64,000 bases of DNA, taken from the NCBI GenBank assembly GCA_964543935.1, contig CAZJAK010000001.1, positions 1 to 64,000 of the forward strand. Direction: 5' to 3'. The translations under genes and the position numbers were made by a program. The notes under the pieces are model-generated. The model worked only from the letters and a program-made list of their open reading frames with translations, did not search any database and was not told the DNA's origin. How positions within the stretch are numbered: position 1 is the stretch's first letter; every line of letters starts with the position of its first letter. Source of the DNA: JAAYDK01 sp964543935 (GTDB taxonomy: Bacteria; Spirochaetota; Spirochaetia; Sphaerochaetales; Sphaerochaetaceae). Below are positions 1-8,059 of this stretch, piece after piece.

Positions 1-537
1 CTTTATTTGTCAGCCGGTGCCGAAATAGCGCAGTCGAATGACAATGGCGAATACCCGATTCATTTCTCCGCGATGAACAATCCCAATCCCGATATCACCC
101 GCTTGCTTCTGGACAGGGGAGCCAAAGTCGATGCCAGGACCGCGTATGATGAGACTCCGTTGATGTTGGCGGTGGCGAACAATCCCTCCATCGAGGTGGT
201 CGAGTTGTTGCTCGACTACGGTGCGGATGTCAACGCCCGTGATTACGACCTTGCCACTGCATTGATGGCGGCTGCTAGATTTGGCTCGCCCGAGACCGTA
301 CACCTGTTGTTGCAAGCGGGCAGTGAGGTCGATGCCGAAGACCAATACGGGTATACGGCGCTGTTGTATGCCGCCACCGATACGCTTTATGCGGAGGTTG
401 TGGATATCCTGTTGGCAGCCGGCGCCGATACACAGCATCGCTCATGGGACGACAAGACTGCCTACGATATAGCCGGTGACAATTACAGCCTCAACGCCAC
501 CTACGTTTACGATTTGTTGAAACCTGTGGCGAAGTAG
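1..537 (+). CDS. Ankyrin-repeat protein (5' partial)
   Basis: The reading frame is open from the first base, so the true start lies outside the window. The visible 178 residues are almost wholly ankyrin repeats of about 33 residues. Each has the helix-turn-helix core pattern (TPLMLAV, TALMAAA, TALLYAA) followed by LLLxxGAxVxA-type turns (LLLDRGAKVDAR, LLLDYGADVNAR, LLLQAGSEVDAE, ILLAAGADTQ). Ankyrin repeats bind other proteins and do not identify a reaction, so no specific role can be given. The gene ends 5 bp before the stop of the convergent DUF3006 gene. No signal peptide can be judged because the N-terminus is missing. Confidence 0.85.
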   Translation, partial: LYLSAGAEIAQSNDNGEYPIHFSAMNNPNPDITRLLLDRGAKVDARTAYDETPLMLAVANNPSIEVVELLLDYGADVNARDYDLATALMAAARFGSPETVHLLLQAGSEVDAEDQYGYTALLYAATDTLYAEVVDILLAAGADTQHRSWDDKTAYDIAGDNYSLNATYVYDLLKPVAK

Positions 538-541
538 CCCC

Positions 542-772
542 TCATTCCCCCTCATCGGCGATGAGAGCGGCCATCTTTTCAGCAATGCGGCGGGCGGCTT
601 GGGTAGTGGCCCGCTTGTCTTTGCGATAACGTCCCTCTCTCAGAACCAGGATGTCACCCTCGTGGCAACCGGCAGGCAGTTTGTCCCGTTCGATGTGTGC
701 TGTAGTTCCGTCCGACACCTCACATACGGCACAGGTGCCTTCAAAGCGGTCGATCGTCCATCTGGTGGTCAC
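542..772 (-). CDS. DUF3006 family protein
   Basis: A 76-residue protein with the DUF3006 pattern: a short N-terminal strand, DRFEGTCAVCE, then a DG turn and a LP.GC.EGD segment. I chose the GTG start at 772 because a GGAGG lies 6 nt upstream and the GTGA overlaps the stop of the preceding gene by 4 bp. The longer ATG frame (from 808) would begin deep inside that gene. DUF3006 genes are commonly found beside secreted ComEC-like metallo-beta-lactamase-fold genes, as here, but their function is unknown. The basic C-terminal half (RKDKRATTQAARR) could contact nucleic acid; that is only a guess. Confidence 0.8.
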   Translation of the reverse strand: MTTRWTIDRFEGTCAVCEVSDGTTAHIERDKLPAGCHEGDILVLREGRYRKDKRATTQAARRIAEKMAALIADEGE

Positions 773-1776
773 GGTGTACCTCCAGCAGCCGGTAGACATA
801 CCATGCATGCTCCATAGCCGAGAGCAGCGGCATCGGCTTCGTCGAAGATGCCGACTTGACTGGCGTCGGTGGGGAGTAACGGACAGGTCTTGGTGTGGTA
901 TTGCTTGGTAGCCCGATCGCCGATGAAACGGACCTCGCGCCAGGCCGGATTGCCATGCTTCTGAGCCGTGCGTACCCTGAGGGATCCGTCAGTGGCGAAA
1001 TCGATGATGACCGATCCATCCAGGTCGGTCCGGTAGATGGTGCCGGGTATCCGTTTGAGTACGGAGAAGGTCGGGTGGCCGTAGGGATTGCCCTTGCCGA
1101 CATGCACGACCGAGATCGAGGGCGAGACTGCCTTGATGAAGGTGCTGTTGGTCGAGGTGTCGCTGGCGTGGTGGGCCACTTTGAGGACATCGGTCGCTAA
1201 GTCAGCCTTGTTGGCGATCATGTGCCATTCACTGGTGGTCTCGGCATCGCCTTCGAACAAAAAGCGCTTGCCGTCGCGTACGAGTTTGAGGACGATCGAA
1301 TGGTCATTGATGTTGATGTAGTCGGTCCGGACGGGAGCCAGCACCGTGATGGAGGACGACCCCAGCGTGAAGGTGTCGCCGACCTTCGGAACCGTGATCT
1401 TTTTGTCCAGTCGGGCGATGGTGTCGATGACATCCTCGAACGAGCGGGTGGTGTGGGTTTGGGCCGGCATGAGGATCTTGCCGATACTGAACGCTTGCAG
1501 CACGTCGTCGAGTCCACCGATGTGGTCGTGGTGGGGGTGGGTACCGACAAGGATGTCGATATGCTCGATGCCGAGGGCTTTCAAGTAGTGGACGACCAAA
1601 CGTCCGTCCGGATTCTCACCGGCATCGATGAGCATGACCTGGCCATGATCGATGACCAAGGTGCTGTCGGCTTGTCCGACATCGATGAAATGGACTTGGA
1701 AGTCTTGACCGGCTGCCCCGAAGCAAAACGAAAGCACCAGTACAGCCAGCAGTGCAGTGATTAGGATTCTCCTCAC
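769..1776 (-). CDS. Exported metallo-beta-lactamase-fold hydrolase (ComEC/Rec2-like) with C-terminal Ada-type Zn domain
   Basis: 335 residues. A hydrophobic signal sequence (residues 3-22) predicts export. The MBL core follows: HFIDVGQADS, the metal motif H80-P-H82-H83-D84-H85-IGG, a FLFEGDAE strand carrying a ligand Asp, and VLKVAHHAS with a ligand His. This is the arrangement of the MBL domain of ComEC/Rec2 proteins, which are implicated in DNA cleavage during uptake. The last about 60 residues resemble the Ada metal-binding domain (RFIGDRATKQYH, a Cys near 301, CMVC at 324-327). The GTG start at 1776 has a GGAGGG about 5 nt upstream. The DUF3006 gene overlaps its stop. The substrate is not known; nuclease or phosphodiesterase activity is likely. 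Confidence 0.85.
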   Translation of the reverse strand: MRRILITALLAVLVLSFCFGAAGQDFQVHFIDVGQADSTLVIDHGQVMLIDAGENPDGRLVVHYLKALGIEHIDILVGTHPHHDHIGGLDDVLQAFSIGKILMPAQTHTTRSFEDVIDTIARLDKKITVPKVGDTFTLGSSSITVLAPVRTDYININDHSIVLKLVRDGKRFLFEGDAETTSEWHMIANKADLATDVLKVAHHASDTSTNSTFIKAVSPSISVVHVGKGNPYGHPTFSVLKRIPGTIYRTDLDGSVIIDFATDGSLRVRTAQKHGNPAWREVRFIGDRATKQYHTKTCPLLPTDASQVGIFDEADAAALGYGACMVCLPAAGGTP

Positions 1777-1797
1777 GTTTTCTCCCTCCTGAAGGTG

Positions 1798-1826
1798 AGT
1801 ATGCTTCATCCTTAAGATGGTGTCAA
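1798..1826 (-). promoter_or_regulatory. Sigma70-type promoter for the MBL/DUF3006 pair
   Basis: On the minus strand TTGACA (1826-1821), 17 bp, CATACT (1803-1798). The predicted start lies about 15 nt before the GTG, just including the GGAGGG. A short dyad CCGAA-TG-TTCGG (1828-1839) sits immediately upstream of the -35. Confidence 0.7.
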
Positions 1827-1944
1827 ACCGAATGTTCGGACAGCCTGTTTTCTGAGAAATCGCAATTGCGTTTGCATACTTGTTGATATACAATAACCTG
1901 TTATACCCCCCTGAGGGGAAGACCTAGTGTGAGGGCAGTGACCG

Positions 1945-3432
1945 ATGATTGACGTACGCATCCACTCCAGCCGCCATCTGGAGACAAAAATCACCTATCC
2001 CATCCCGATGACCCGAGAATACGAGCGGGATGTGCATTATTATATTTTTTCACCAGCCCAATTGCATGTCTCTTCGTCGATGGTCAGCGACGAGGCCATG
2101 TTGCGGAAATTCCAAACCCATGCCCGCTATTCTTCGCCTGAGATCACGATGGACGAGTTGCTTGATGAAAAGAACCATGCCAGTCCGTTGATCATCCTGG
2201 AAACCTATGTGAAAAACCGCATTGAGAACAGCAATGACGTGGCCGATCCGGTTTTCATCACCGAACTGCAGACCTTGACGAATTCCATTCGGCACGATAC
2301 CGGTGTGGTCTTAGCCGATTGTCGATCGTTGACAACCGAGCGTAAGACCGAGGACCTCACCTTGATGCTCGACCGGTGGTGTTGCGAGATAGGGGAGGTC
2401 TTGGCCAGATTGCGTTCGCTCTTGGAAAAAATGCGCATCCATTACCCGATGGGCAACCGCATGGTCACTGCCTTCGAGTGGGCCGACGAGGCGGTCAGCT
2501 TGATCGTGGAGAATACCAGCCTTGAGATGTACCTGTCGTTGGAACCGCTGTTCAGCCAATTGCAAAACCACGCCCAACGCCTGCTTAAGCTTTCCAGAAG
2601 CGAGCTTTCGCACCGGCGCGACAGCGGTTATGAGTCGGTGGTCGGCCAGGGCAACAAATACTCGGCCGAAGCGGTTGCTTATCGTTCTGGCGTATTGAAA
2701 AAGTGGGCTCAGTCAGTTTTGTACCTCACCCCGGTCCAGTCGAAAGCTCCCGAACGGGTGTCCGGCATCCTTGCGGGCACCGCCGCTGCCATCGCAATGA
2801 CCTTCGCCACCATGGCAGCCATCTTCGCCGAGACGTTTTTCTTGAAGAACAGCATGCAATGGGCCCTGTTGGTCATTCTGGCTTATGTGTTCAAAGACCG
2901 CATCAAAGAGGGCTTGCGCAAGTTCTTCAACAAGGTCGTGCCCCGCCTACTGGCCGATCAAATCGCATCGTTTGTCTCGCCACGCACCGGCAAGACGCTC
3001 AGCAAAGCCAAAGTGATCATCGAGCTGACCAAAGCAACCAAAATCCCGCAACGCATCCGGGATGTGCGTCGTGAAAAGAGCAACCCGTTCTTGGACATGT
3101 TGCCGGTCGAGGATGTGGTCCATTACACGCGCTTCGTCAAGATTTATAAGAGCGAGCGCAACAAGTCGGTCGGGCCGTGGATCAATGCGATGACGGTCAT
3201 CACCCGTATCAGGATCGACGACTTCCTCAAAGAGATGGACGATCCCAGCGATGTGATGTATGTCAGCAGCGACGAGGGCGATTTCGAGCAACAAAACAGC
3301 GAGCGTGTCTACCACCTGCACCTGGTCATTCAGGAGACCTCGTTGCGGGACGGCATTGACAACATCCAACACTTCAGGGTTGTGTTGAACAAGGCCGGCA
3401 TTATCAGGATAGAAAACCTCACCACCTGTTGA
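1945..3432 (+). CDS. Two-TM membrane-anchored protein of unknown function
   Basis: I do not recognise this 495-residue protein. The N-terminal 260 residues are soluble and helix-rich, with no signal peptide. A pair of membrane segments lies at about 272-298 and 303-316, separated by a very short turn, so both large domains should face the cytoplasm. The C-terminal domain of about 180 residues starts with basic stretches (KDRIKEGLRKFF, RDVRREK) and ends in a beta-rich part. The ATG at 1945 has GAGGG about 9 nt upstream. A weak promoter (TTGTTG, 16 bp, TATACC) may lie near 1890-1912. It is transcribed divergently from the MBL gene. The closest description is a conserved lineage-specific protein. 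Confidence 0.75.
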   Translation: MIDVRIHSSRHLETKITYPIPMTREYERDVHYYIFSPAQLHVSSSMVSDEAMLRKFQTHARYSSPEITMDELLDEKNHASPLIILETYVKNRIENSNDVADPVFITELQTLTNSIRHDTGVVLADCRSLTTERKTEDLTLMLDRWCCEIGEVLARLRSLLEKMRIHYPMGNRMVTAFEWADEAVSLIVENTSLEMYLSLEPLFSQLQNHAQRLLKLSRSELSHRRDSGYESVVGQGNKYSAEAVAYRSGVLKKWAQSVLYLTPVQSKAPERVSGILAGTAAAIAMTFATMAAIFAETFFLKNSMQWALLVILAYVFKDRIKEGLRKFFNKVVPRLLADQIASFVSPRTGKTLSKAKVIIELTKATKIPQRIRDVRREKSNPFLDMLPVEDVVHYTRFVKIYKSERNKSVGPWINAMTVITRIRIDDFLKEMDDPSDVMYVSSDEGDFEQQNSERVYHLHLVIQETSLRDGIDNIQHFRVVLNKAGIIRIENLTTC

Positions 3433-3435
3433 GAA

Positions 3436-3999
3436 TCAGCCCAGATCGATCTCCGAGGCGACTTCGCGCATCCCTTCGATCGAAAGCTGGATGACCACAT
3501 CGAGGTCCAAACCGAGCAAGTCGGCTCCCTTGGCGATCAATTCACGGTTCACTCCGACCGAGAAGCCCTTGGCCTTCCATTTCTTCTTGACAGAGGAGAC
3601 CTCCAGGTCCATGAGGCTGCGTGAAGGACGCATCAGGGCGGTGGCGGTGATGAGTCCGGTCAGTTCGTCGATGGTGAACAACACTTTCTCCATCGGCAGG
3701 ACAGGCTCCACTTCGCTGCACAGCGTCCATCCGTGGCTCAACACGGCATGGATGACGTCCTCCCCGATTCCCGCCTCGCGTAGCATGGCCGGGGCTTGTT
3801 GGAGGTGTTGTTGCGGATACAGTTCGTAATCGATGTCGTGCAATAAACCTACGACAGCCCAATATGCTTCATCCTCACCGTAGAAGCGGGCAAAGCGGCG
3901 CATAACCGCCTCGACACTCAAGGCATGGCGGTACAAGCTTTCGTTGGAATTGTATTTCCGGTACAGCGCAAGGGCTGCTTCCCTATCGATTGTCGGCAT
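3436..3999 (-). CDS. HD-domain phosphohydrolase-like protein
   Basis: 187 residues with the HD metal-binding pattern: H25 in YRHAL, then LLHDIDYE with H54-D55, followed by a further His in the LSHGWT segment. This layout matches small stand-alone HD proteins, usually annotated as HDIG phosphohydrolases. The ATG at 3999 has a GGGAGG 5 nt upstream. It converges with the two-TM gene, leaving 3 bp between the stops. The substrate cannot be read from the sequence; nucleotides are usual for the family. Confidence 0.8.
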   Translation of the reverse strand: MPTIDREAALALYRKYNSNESLYRHALSVEAVMRRFARFYGEDEAYWAVVGLLHDIDYELYPQQHLQQAPAMLREAGIGEDVIHAVLSHGWTLCSEVEPVLPMEKVLFTIDELTGLITATALMRPSRSLMDLEVSSVKKKWKAKGFSVGVNRELIAKGADLLGLDLDVVIQLSIEGMREVASEIDLG

Positions 4000-4112
4000 G
4001 GCGTCCTCCCGTTGCCACCCGTTCTACTACACAATGGACCTGCAAGGCAACCCGCGCGGTGGAAAAACCATCAGGTGCGCAAGAACCTCTTCCTCACCGT
4101 CAGGTGTTGTGG

Positions 4113-4176
4113 TAGACTGGCACAGTCCGGTCCCGTCGCGCGGCGGGTCAACGCCAAACAGTTGAAGGAGGATGCA
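4113..4176 (+). promoter_or_regulatory. Likely corA promoter and proximal leader
   Basis: An extended -10 element (TGG followed by TAGACT at 4113-4118) with a poor -35 (TTCCTC) predicts a transcript start near 4125. A small hairpin follows (CCCGTC/GGCGGG, 4132-4147, one G-U pair). The stretch 4000-4112, between the HD gene and this promoter, shows no gene or convincing signal. Confidence 0.45.
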
Positions 4177-4275
4177 ATGTCTAGTTCAGACGAAGGCGGC
4201 AGTAGACGCCCTCCGGCTTCATTTCATCGACATGCCATGCTCTCCCGCACCTGTTTGGTCCTCAATATGAACTGA
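4177..4275 (+). CDS. Putative 32-residue leader peptide upstream of corA
   Basis: A short ORF with a strong ribosome site (AAGGAGG, then a few bases to ATG) that ends 40 bp before corA. The peptide starts MSSSDEGGSRRPP and contains a double Pro and several Arg. It has no recognisable domain. Its position, excellent ribosome site and in-leader placement before a magnesium transporter gene resemble leader peptides that control Mg2+ transporters (such as MgtL of enterobacteria), but there is no sequence similarity that I can claim. It could also be a chance ORF. Confidence 0.45.
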   Translation: MSSSDEGGSRRPPASFHRHAMLSRTCLVLNMN

Positions 4276-4311
4276 TATTGCGGATCTCGGTTCCCGGAGG
4301 GCCCAAGGAGG
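4208..4311 (+). promoter_or_regulatory. Long-range pairing in the corA leader
   Basis: GCCCTCCGG inside the leader ORF (4208-4216) is a perfect 9-base complement of CCGGAGGGC (4294-4302), which ends two bases before the corA Shine-Dalgarno AAGGAGG (4305-4311). Ribosome progress through the leader ORF would block this pairing. Translation of the leader could therefore change access to the corA start. This is an inference from base pairing only. Confidence 0.45.
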
Positions 4312-4315
4312 AACC

Positions 4316-5362
4316 ATGATCACCATTCGCGATACGATTTCGCAACGGGTCCTGCCGACGGGAGAAACTTCCGCCGGATACAAGTGGGTTGATGCCAGGG
4401 AACTTACCCGTGACGACATAACTGAGTTGGAGGAATCCTACGGCATCTCGTCGGAACTCCTCGCCGACATCATGGATATGGACGAGCAGGCCCGCATCGA
4501 GAAAGAGGACGAGTACGTCGCCCTCATCGTCAGGTTGCCGGCTTTCGCCGACGACAGCCATGGAATCAATCAATATTGTGTACCGCTGGGCATTGTGATG
4601 TTCCCCGGCACCATCGTCACCATTTGTCAAAGCGACAGCGTCATCCTCGAGGATTTCGCCCGCAACCGTTTCAGGCAATACCCGGTGCAAACCCAAGAGG
4701 GCTTTGTCATCAGCCTGATGGGTCGGGCAGCGATGGTGTTCATCCGTTTGTTGAAATACCTCAACCGTCAAAAAAACCTCATCGAGGAGGAGTTGCATCG
4801 CTCGGTCATGAACGATGAACTCATCCAGTTGCTCTCGATCCAGAAGTCGTTGGTCTATTTCACCACCTCGCTGACAACCAACGAGATCCTGCTGGAGAAA
4901 CTGGTCAAGTCGCCGCTGTTCAAGGTCAACGACGAGGAGGAGCGCGAGTTTCTCGACGACGTCATCATCGACAACAAACAGGCTATCGAGATGGCCAACA
5001 TCTACTCTTCGATCCTGACGGGAACCATGGATGCTTTTGCTTCGGTTATCTCCAACAACTTGAGCATCATCATGCGCCGGCTTACGGTGATTTCAATAGC
5101 ATTGATGTTCCCGACCTTTGTGGTGAGTTTTTATGGGATGAACGTCCAACTGCCATTTGACCACAATCCGCTGGCAGTCGTTGGAATCTTGGGCTTGTGC
5201 GTACTGTCAGCTGCAGGGGGGATATGGATCCTCAGCGACCACCGCAAGCGCAAGTTCAAGCGCACCGAAGAACCCTTGCGCGGGCGGCGTTTGCTACGCA
5301 ATGAGAAACGGTTTGCGAAGAAAGCTCCAAAATCGAAGTCCAAAGCCAAGCCGGCCAATTGA
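4316..5362 (+). CDS. corA: CorA-family magnesium/cobalt transporter
   Basis: 348 residues. A long soluble N-terminal domain precedes two C-terminal membrane helices. The family signature G274-M275-N276 (in SFYGMNVQLP) sits at the end of the first helix, and the second helix (about 283-303) is followed by a very basic tail (DHRKRKFKR, KKAPKSKSKAK). CorA forms a pentameric inner-membrane channel for Mg2+ influx, gated by cytoplasmic Mg2+. The ATG at 4316 has AAGGAGG 4 nt upstream. The length is typical. The leader ORF and RNA pairing upstream suggest post-initiation control. Confidence 0.95.
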   Translation: MITIRDTISQRVLPTGETSAGYKWVDARELTRDDITELEESYGISSELLADIMDMDEQARIEKEDEYVALIVRLPAFADDSHGINQYCVPLGIVMFPGTIVTICQSDSVILEDFARNRFRQYPVQTQEGFVISLMGRAAMVFIRLLKYLNRQKNLIEEELHRSVMNDELIQLLSIQKSLVYFTTSLTTNEILLEKLVKSPLFKVNDEEEREFLDDVIIDNKQAIEMANIYSSILTGTMDAFASVISNNLSIIMRRLTVISIALMFPTFVVSFYGMNVQLPFDHNPLAVVGILGLCVLSAAGGIWILSDHRKRKFKRTEEPLRGRRLLRNEKRFAKKAPKSKSKAKPAN

Positions 5363-5388
5363 CCGTACTGGATCGTTTCCGCTACGCT
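5359..5388 (+). promoter_or_regulatory. Possible promoter of the Cys-cluster gene
   Basis: TTGACC (5359-5364), 18 bp, TACGCT (5383-5388). This would start transcription about 7 nt before the ATG at 5402. No Shine-Dalgarno is visible before that ATG, so the mRNA leader would be extremely short. Confidence 0.4.
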
Positions 5389-5401
5389 GTGCCCCATAAT
5401 C

Positions 5402-6067
5402 ATGACGATTCACGAAGTATGCTCACGGTTGCCGGGGACTCTGGTGGCAGAACAATGGCAAGCATTGCTGACCCTCTACGATGAGATCGATCGCTATGCT
5501 GCGTCGTTCCAGAACCGCCATCGGGTGGCTTGTCCACCCGGCTGCGGCACCTGTTGCGAACATTTCACCCCCGACCTCACCGATGAAGAGGCCAGCTTGA
5601 TGGCGGCTTACCTGTTGTTCGTCAAACAGGATCAAGGTGCCATCGCCCGCTTGGCCCAATCAGGTGCCGACAGTCAATCGTGCCCGCTGTATGATCCCGA
5701 ATCGACGTTCCACTGCACCGTCTACCCGGCTCGGGGCATGATTTGCCGCTTGTTCGGGGCTTGTCCGTCGGAAGACAAACACCACCGGCCTGTCTTTAGG
5801 AAATGCAAGTACAATACCTTGACCGACACCCCGGTCAAGTTGGAGATGAGCGATTTCGAGGGTGACGAGAGTCCTGTGCTTACCATGAATTCGTTCGGCA
5901 TGCAACTGCAGGCTATCAGCATGCATGCTCAGACAATGCCGTTGCCCGAGGCACTCACCGTGGCGGCGATGCGTCTGCGGTTCTTGTTCAATAATGGCGG
6001 CTTCAATCCAAACGACAACGATTCGGGACCCGATGTGCCCAACACACCAACTCCTGTGGCAAGCTGA
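5402..6067 (+). CDS. YkgJ-type zinc/iron-chelating Cys-cluster protein
   Basis: 221 residues. It carries the Cys cluster of the YkgJ/CxxCxxCC family: C44-PPG-C48-GT-C51-C52, then CPLYD, the C..Y..RG..CRLFG.C motif, and a final Cys in FRKCKY. Members are thought to bind Zn or Fe, and some are linked to maturation of other proteins; the reaction is unknown. It lies 40 bp downstream of corA on the same strand. No Shine-Dalgarno precedes the ATG at 5402. It converges with the MFS gene, leaving 11 bp between stops. Confidence 0.85.
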   Translation: MTIHEVCSRLPGTLVAEQWQALLTLYDEIDRYAASFQNRHRVACPPGCGTCCEHFTPDLTDEEASLMAAYLLFVKQDQGAIARLAQSGADSQSCPLYDPESTFHCTVYPARGMICRLFGACPSEDKHHRPVFRKCKYNTLTDTPVKLEMSDFEGDESPVLTMNSFGMQLQAISMHAQTMPLPEALTVAAMRLRFLFNNGGFNPNDNDSGPDVPNTPTPVAS

Positions 6068-6078
6068 GGTGGCTTTCC

Positions 6079-7326
6079 TCACTCGATCAACGGTATCTCA
6101 TGGTGTTCTTTACGTTTGAAATGGCGCATGGCCAGCAGTGCTCCGACCATCAAGACCGGGTATATGGTGGCAAACAGCATTCCACTGCGCAATGCTGTCT
6201 GTTGGTCCGACAGTGAAGAGAGCCAGGGGAATGCCTTCACTAAGGTCGGGTTGATGTCGGCGACCAAACCTACCAACCAAGGCCCCACTGCGGCCCCCGT
6301 GTCTCCGCCGGCCGCCAACAGGGCGAACAGCGAGGCTCCCGCCAATGGAAATCGGTCGGCGGCATTGACCACCGAACCGGGCCATAGTAACGATGTCCCC
6401 AAGCCGCACATTGCACAGGCCGCCAATGAGACGAGCGGCCAAGGCGACAACGCCGCCACAAGGTAGCACCCAATGGTAAACAAAGATCCGGCCAGCATAA
6501 CCTTGGATACGTCGATGCGGTGCCCCGACTTGCCGTAGATGGCCCGTCCAGTCCCTAAAAAAGCGGCGAACAAGCACAGTCCCGCCAAATCTCCGACTGC
6601 TTTGGGGAGGTTGAGCGAAGCCTCCACAAAAGCGGAAGTCCATTGCGACATCGATACTTCTGTGGCTCCCCCGAAGGCGATGCCGGCCACTACCGCCAAA
6701 AAGTAGGGCGAGCGCAGCAACACCCGCGTGCCGGTGCGGTGTTCTTCGGCTACCTGAGGAGCCAACGGGACACGCAGGAAGTTGATGAAATTGATCAACG
6801 GCAGCAGGCTCCACAGCAAGACGACCACTTGCCAGTTGTGTTCCCCGAAGATGGACAACATCAGTGTCGTCCCGACCACCACGGCGATGAATCCCCAAGC
6901 GTAGAACGAGTGCAACAAACTCATTGCCGACGCTTTGGCATCGGATGGGATTGCTTGGATGATGGCGCTGAGCAAAAGTTCCAACAATCCTCCACCACAG
7001 GAATACACTACGGTGGCGATCATCAAGCCAAAGTAGGGGTGTCTTGCGAACAACACCGGTACGCCTGCCATCAGCAAAAATCCAACGAACACGCAGGCGT
7101 GACCCAAGGCGATGAAGGGCCGTACCCCGTGACGGTCGACCGGACGGCTGAAGGCCAAATCGGCGACGATCTGGGTAAAAAAGTTTATCAAGGTCAACCG
7201 CCCGGCCTGTTCGAAGGTGATGCCGAAGTTGCCGATGAACAAGATGTAAAGCAGAGGGGCTAGGTTCGACATCAACGCACCGACGAAATTGCCGATATAA
7301 CAGGCTTTGATTGTTGAGCGGTACAT
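6079..7326 (-). CDS. MFS transporter
   Basis: 415 residues with about twelve hydrophobic segments and the loop 2-3 motif of the major facilitator superfamily in degenerate form (FSRPVDRHGVRPF). The substrate is not evident; the sequence resembles sugar/drug-type MFS proteins. I chose the ATG at 7326 because the protein then starts MYRSTIKACYIGNF, the usual short cytoplasmic N-terminus. The longer frame to 7458 would run through a promoter and into the neighbouring gph gene. A consensus promoter ends 7 nt before this ATG, so the mRNA is probably leaderless. Confidence 0.88.
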   Translation of the reverse strand: MYRSTIKACYIGNFVGALMSNLAPLLYILFIGNFGITFEQAGRLTLINFFTQIVADLAFSRPVDRHGVRPFIALGHACVFVGFLLMAGVPVLFARHPYFGLMIATVVYSCGGGLLELLLSAIIQAIPSDAKASAMSLLHSFYAWGFIAVVVGTTLMLSIFGEHNWQVVVLLWSLLPLINFINFLRVPLAPQVAEEHRTGTRVLLRSPYFLAVVAGIAFGGATEVSMSQWTSAFVEASLNLPKAVGDLAGLCLFAAFLGTGRAIYGKSGHRIDVSKVMLAGSLFTIGCYLVAALSPWPLVSLAACAMCGLGTSLLWPGSVVNAADRFPLAGASLFALLAAGGDTGAAVGPWLVGLVADINPTLVKAFPWLSSLSDQQTALRSGMLFATIYPVLMVGALLAMRHFKRKEHHEIPLIE

Positions 7327-7333
7327 GCGAGCG

Positions 7334-7362
7334 ATTATAGAGCCGATGGATGCTCGTGTAAA
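7334..7362 (-). promoter_or_regulatory. Consensus promoter of the MFS gene (leaderless)
   Basis: Minus strand: TTTACA (7362-7357), 17 bp, TATAAT (7339-7334), then 7 nt to the ATG at 7326. The predicted transcription start falls at or next to the A of the start codon. No Shine-Dalgarno is possible. Confidence 0.8.
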
Positions 7363-7366
7363 CATC

Positions 7367-7375
7367 TGGTATACT
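7367..7375 (+). promoter_or_regulatory. Extended -10 promoter of gph (leaderless)
   Basis: TGG followed by TATACT (7370-7375) lies 6 nt before the ATG at 7382. The -35 region is poor. It overlaps the -35 of the divergent MFS promoter, so the two polymerases would compete for this site. Confidence 0.65.
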
Positions 7376-7381
7376 CGTGAC

Positions 7382-8059
7382 ATGAATGTAACAGCAAAGC
7401 GCGTGAAAGCAGTCTTGTTCGATCTCGATGGGACATTGGTGGACACCATTGGTGACATCGCTTATGCCCTCAACACTGTGTTGGCAAGTTTGGGCATCGC
7501 TAAAATCGAAGATGCCACTTGCATGCGGTTTGTGGGAAATGGGCTGCGCAATACCCTGAAAGGAGCATTGCAGGCGGCTGGTAGCGATGTCGACGAGGCA
7601 GAGACAGACCGTTTGTTCGCTCTGTTTCTGGACGCTTATGCCCGCAAGCCGTTCGAGCGCAGCGTCCTGTATCCCCACATGCCAGCATTGCTTCAGAAAT
7701 GTGTTGCCGCCGGCCTCCCGGTAGGGATACTATCCAACAAGGACGATGCGTTGGTCAGGGTGATTGTCAAAGCCTTGTTGCCCGATATCGCTTTTGCGTT
7801 CGTGCGTGGCGCTCTGCCAGGCGAACCGTTGAAACCTGCCGCCGACAGCGCGCTTCGGTTCGCACGCATGATCGGCCTCGATTCCGCTGACATCCTTTTG
7901 GTCGGGGACAGCGAGGTCGATGCGATGACTGCCAAGGCCGCTCACATGCAATTGGCCTTGGTCGGGTGGGGGTACCGCCCGTTGCAAGCGTTGGCTCAGG
8001 TCGGTTACGGTAGTCTGTGTAGGACGGTGGAGGAGTTGCAAGCGGAGGTGTTCGCATGA
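7382..8059 (+). CDS. gph: HAD-family phosphoglycolate phosphatase-like hydrolase
   Basis: 225 residues. HAD motif I is FDLDGTLVDT (nucleophile D14, acid D16). The helical cap domain follows, then motif II in GILSNKD and motif IV in LVGDSEVDAMTA. This set is typical of Gph/PGP-type phosphatases, which remove phosphate from 2-phosphoglycolate or related small phosphoesters. The ATG at 7382 is the only start that puts the DLDGT motif at its usual place; there is no Shine-Dalgarno. Its stop overlaps the pgm start (ATGA), so the two are coupled. The specific substrate is unproven. Confidence 0.85.
   Translation: MNVTAKRVKAVLFDLDGTLVDTIGDIAYALNTVLASLGIAKIEDATCMRFVGNGLRNTLKGALQAAGSDVDEAETDRLFALFLDAYARKPFERSVLYPHMPALLQKCVAAGLPVGILSNKDDALVRVIVKALLPDIAFAFVRGALPGEPLKPAADSALRFARMIGLDSADILLVGDSEVDAMTAKAAHMQLALVGWGYRPLQALAQVGYGSLCRTVEELQAEVFA

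Noticed and set aside
3925..4275. 116-codon plus-strand ORF spanning the HD gene start and corA leader
   Set aside because: Its first part is antisense to the HD gene; only the internal 32-codon ORF from 4177 has a ribosome site.
6110..7678. Minus-strand ORF of 522 codons overlapping the MFS gene and gph
   Set aside because: It is a frame-shifted shadow: low-complexity Arg/His/Gly-rich translation, no family motif, and it covers two well-supported genes and their promoters.
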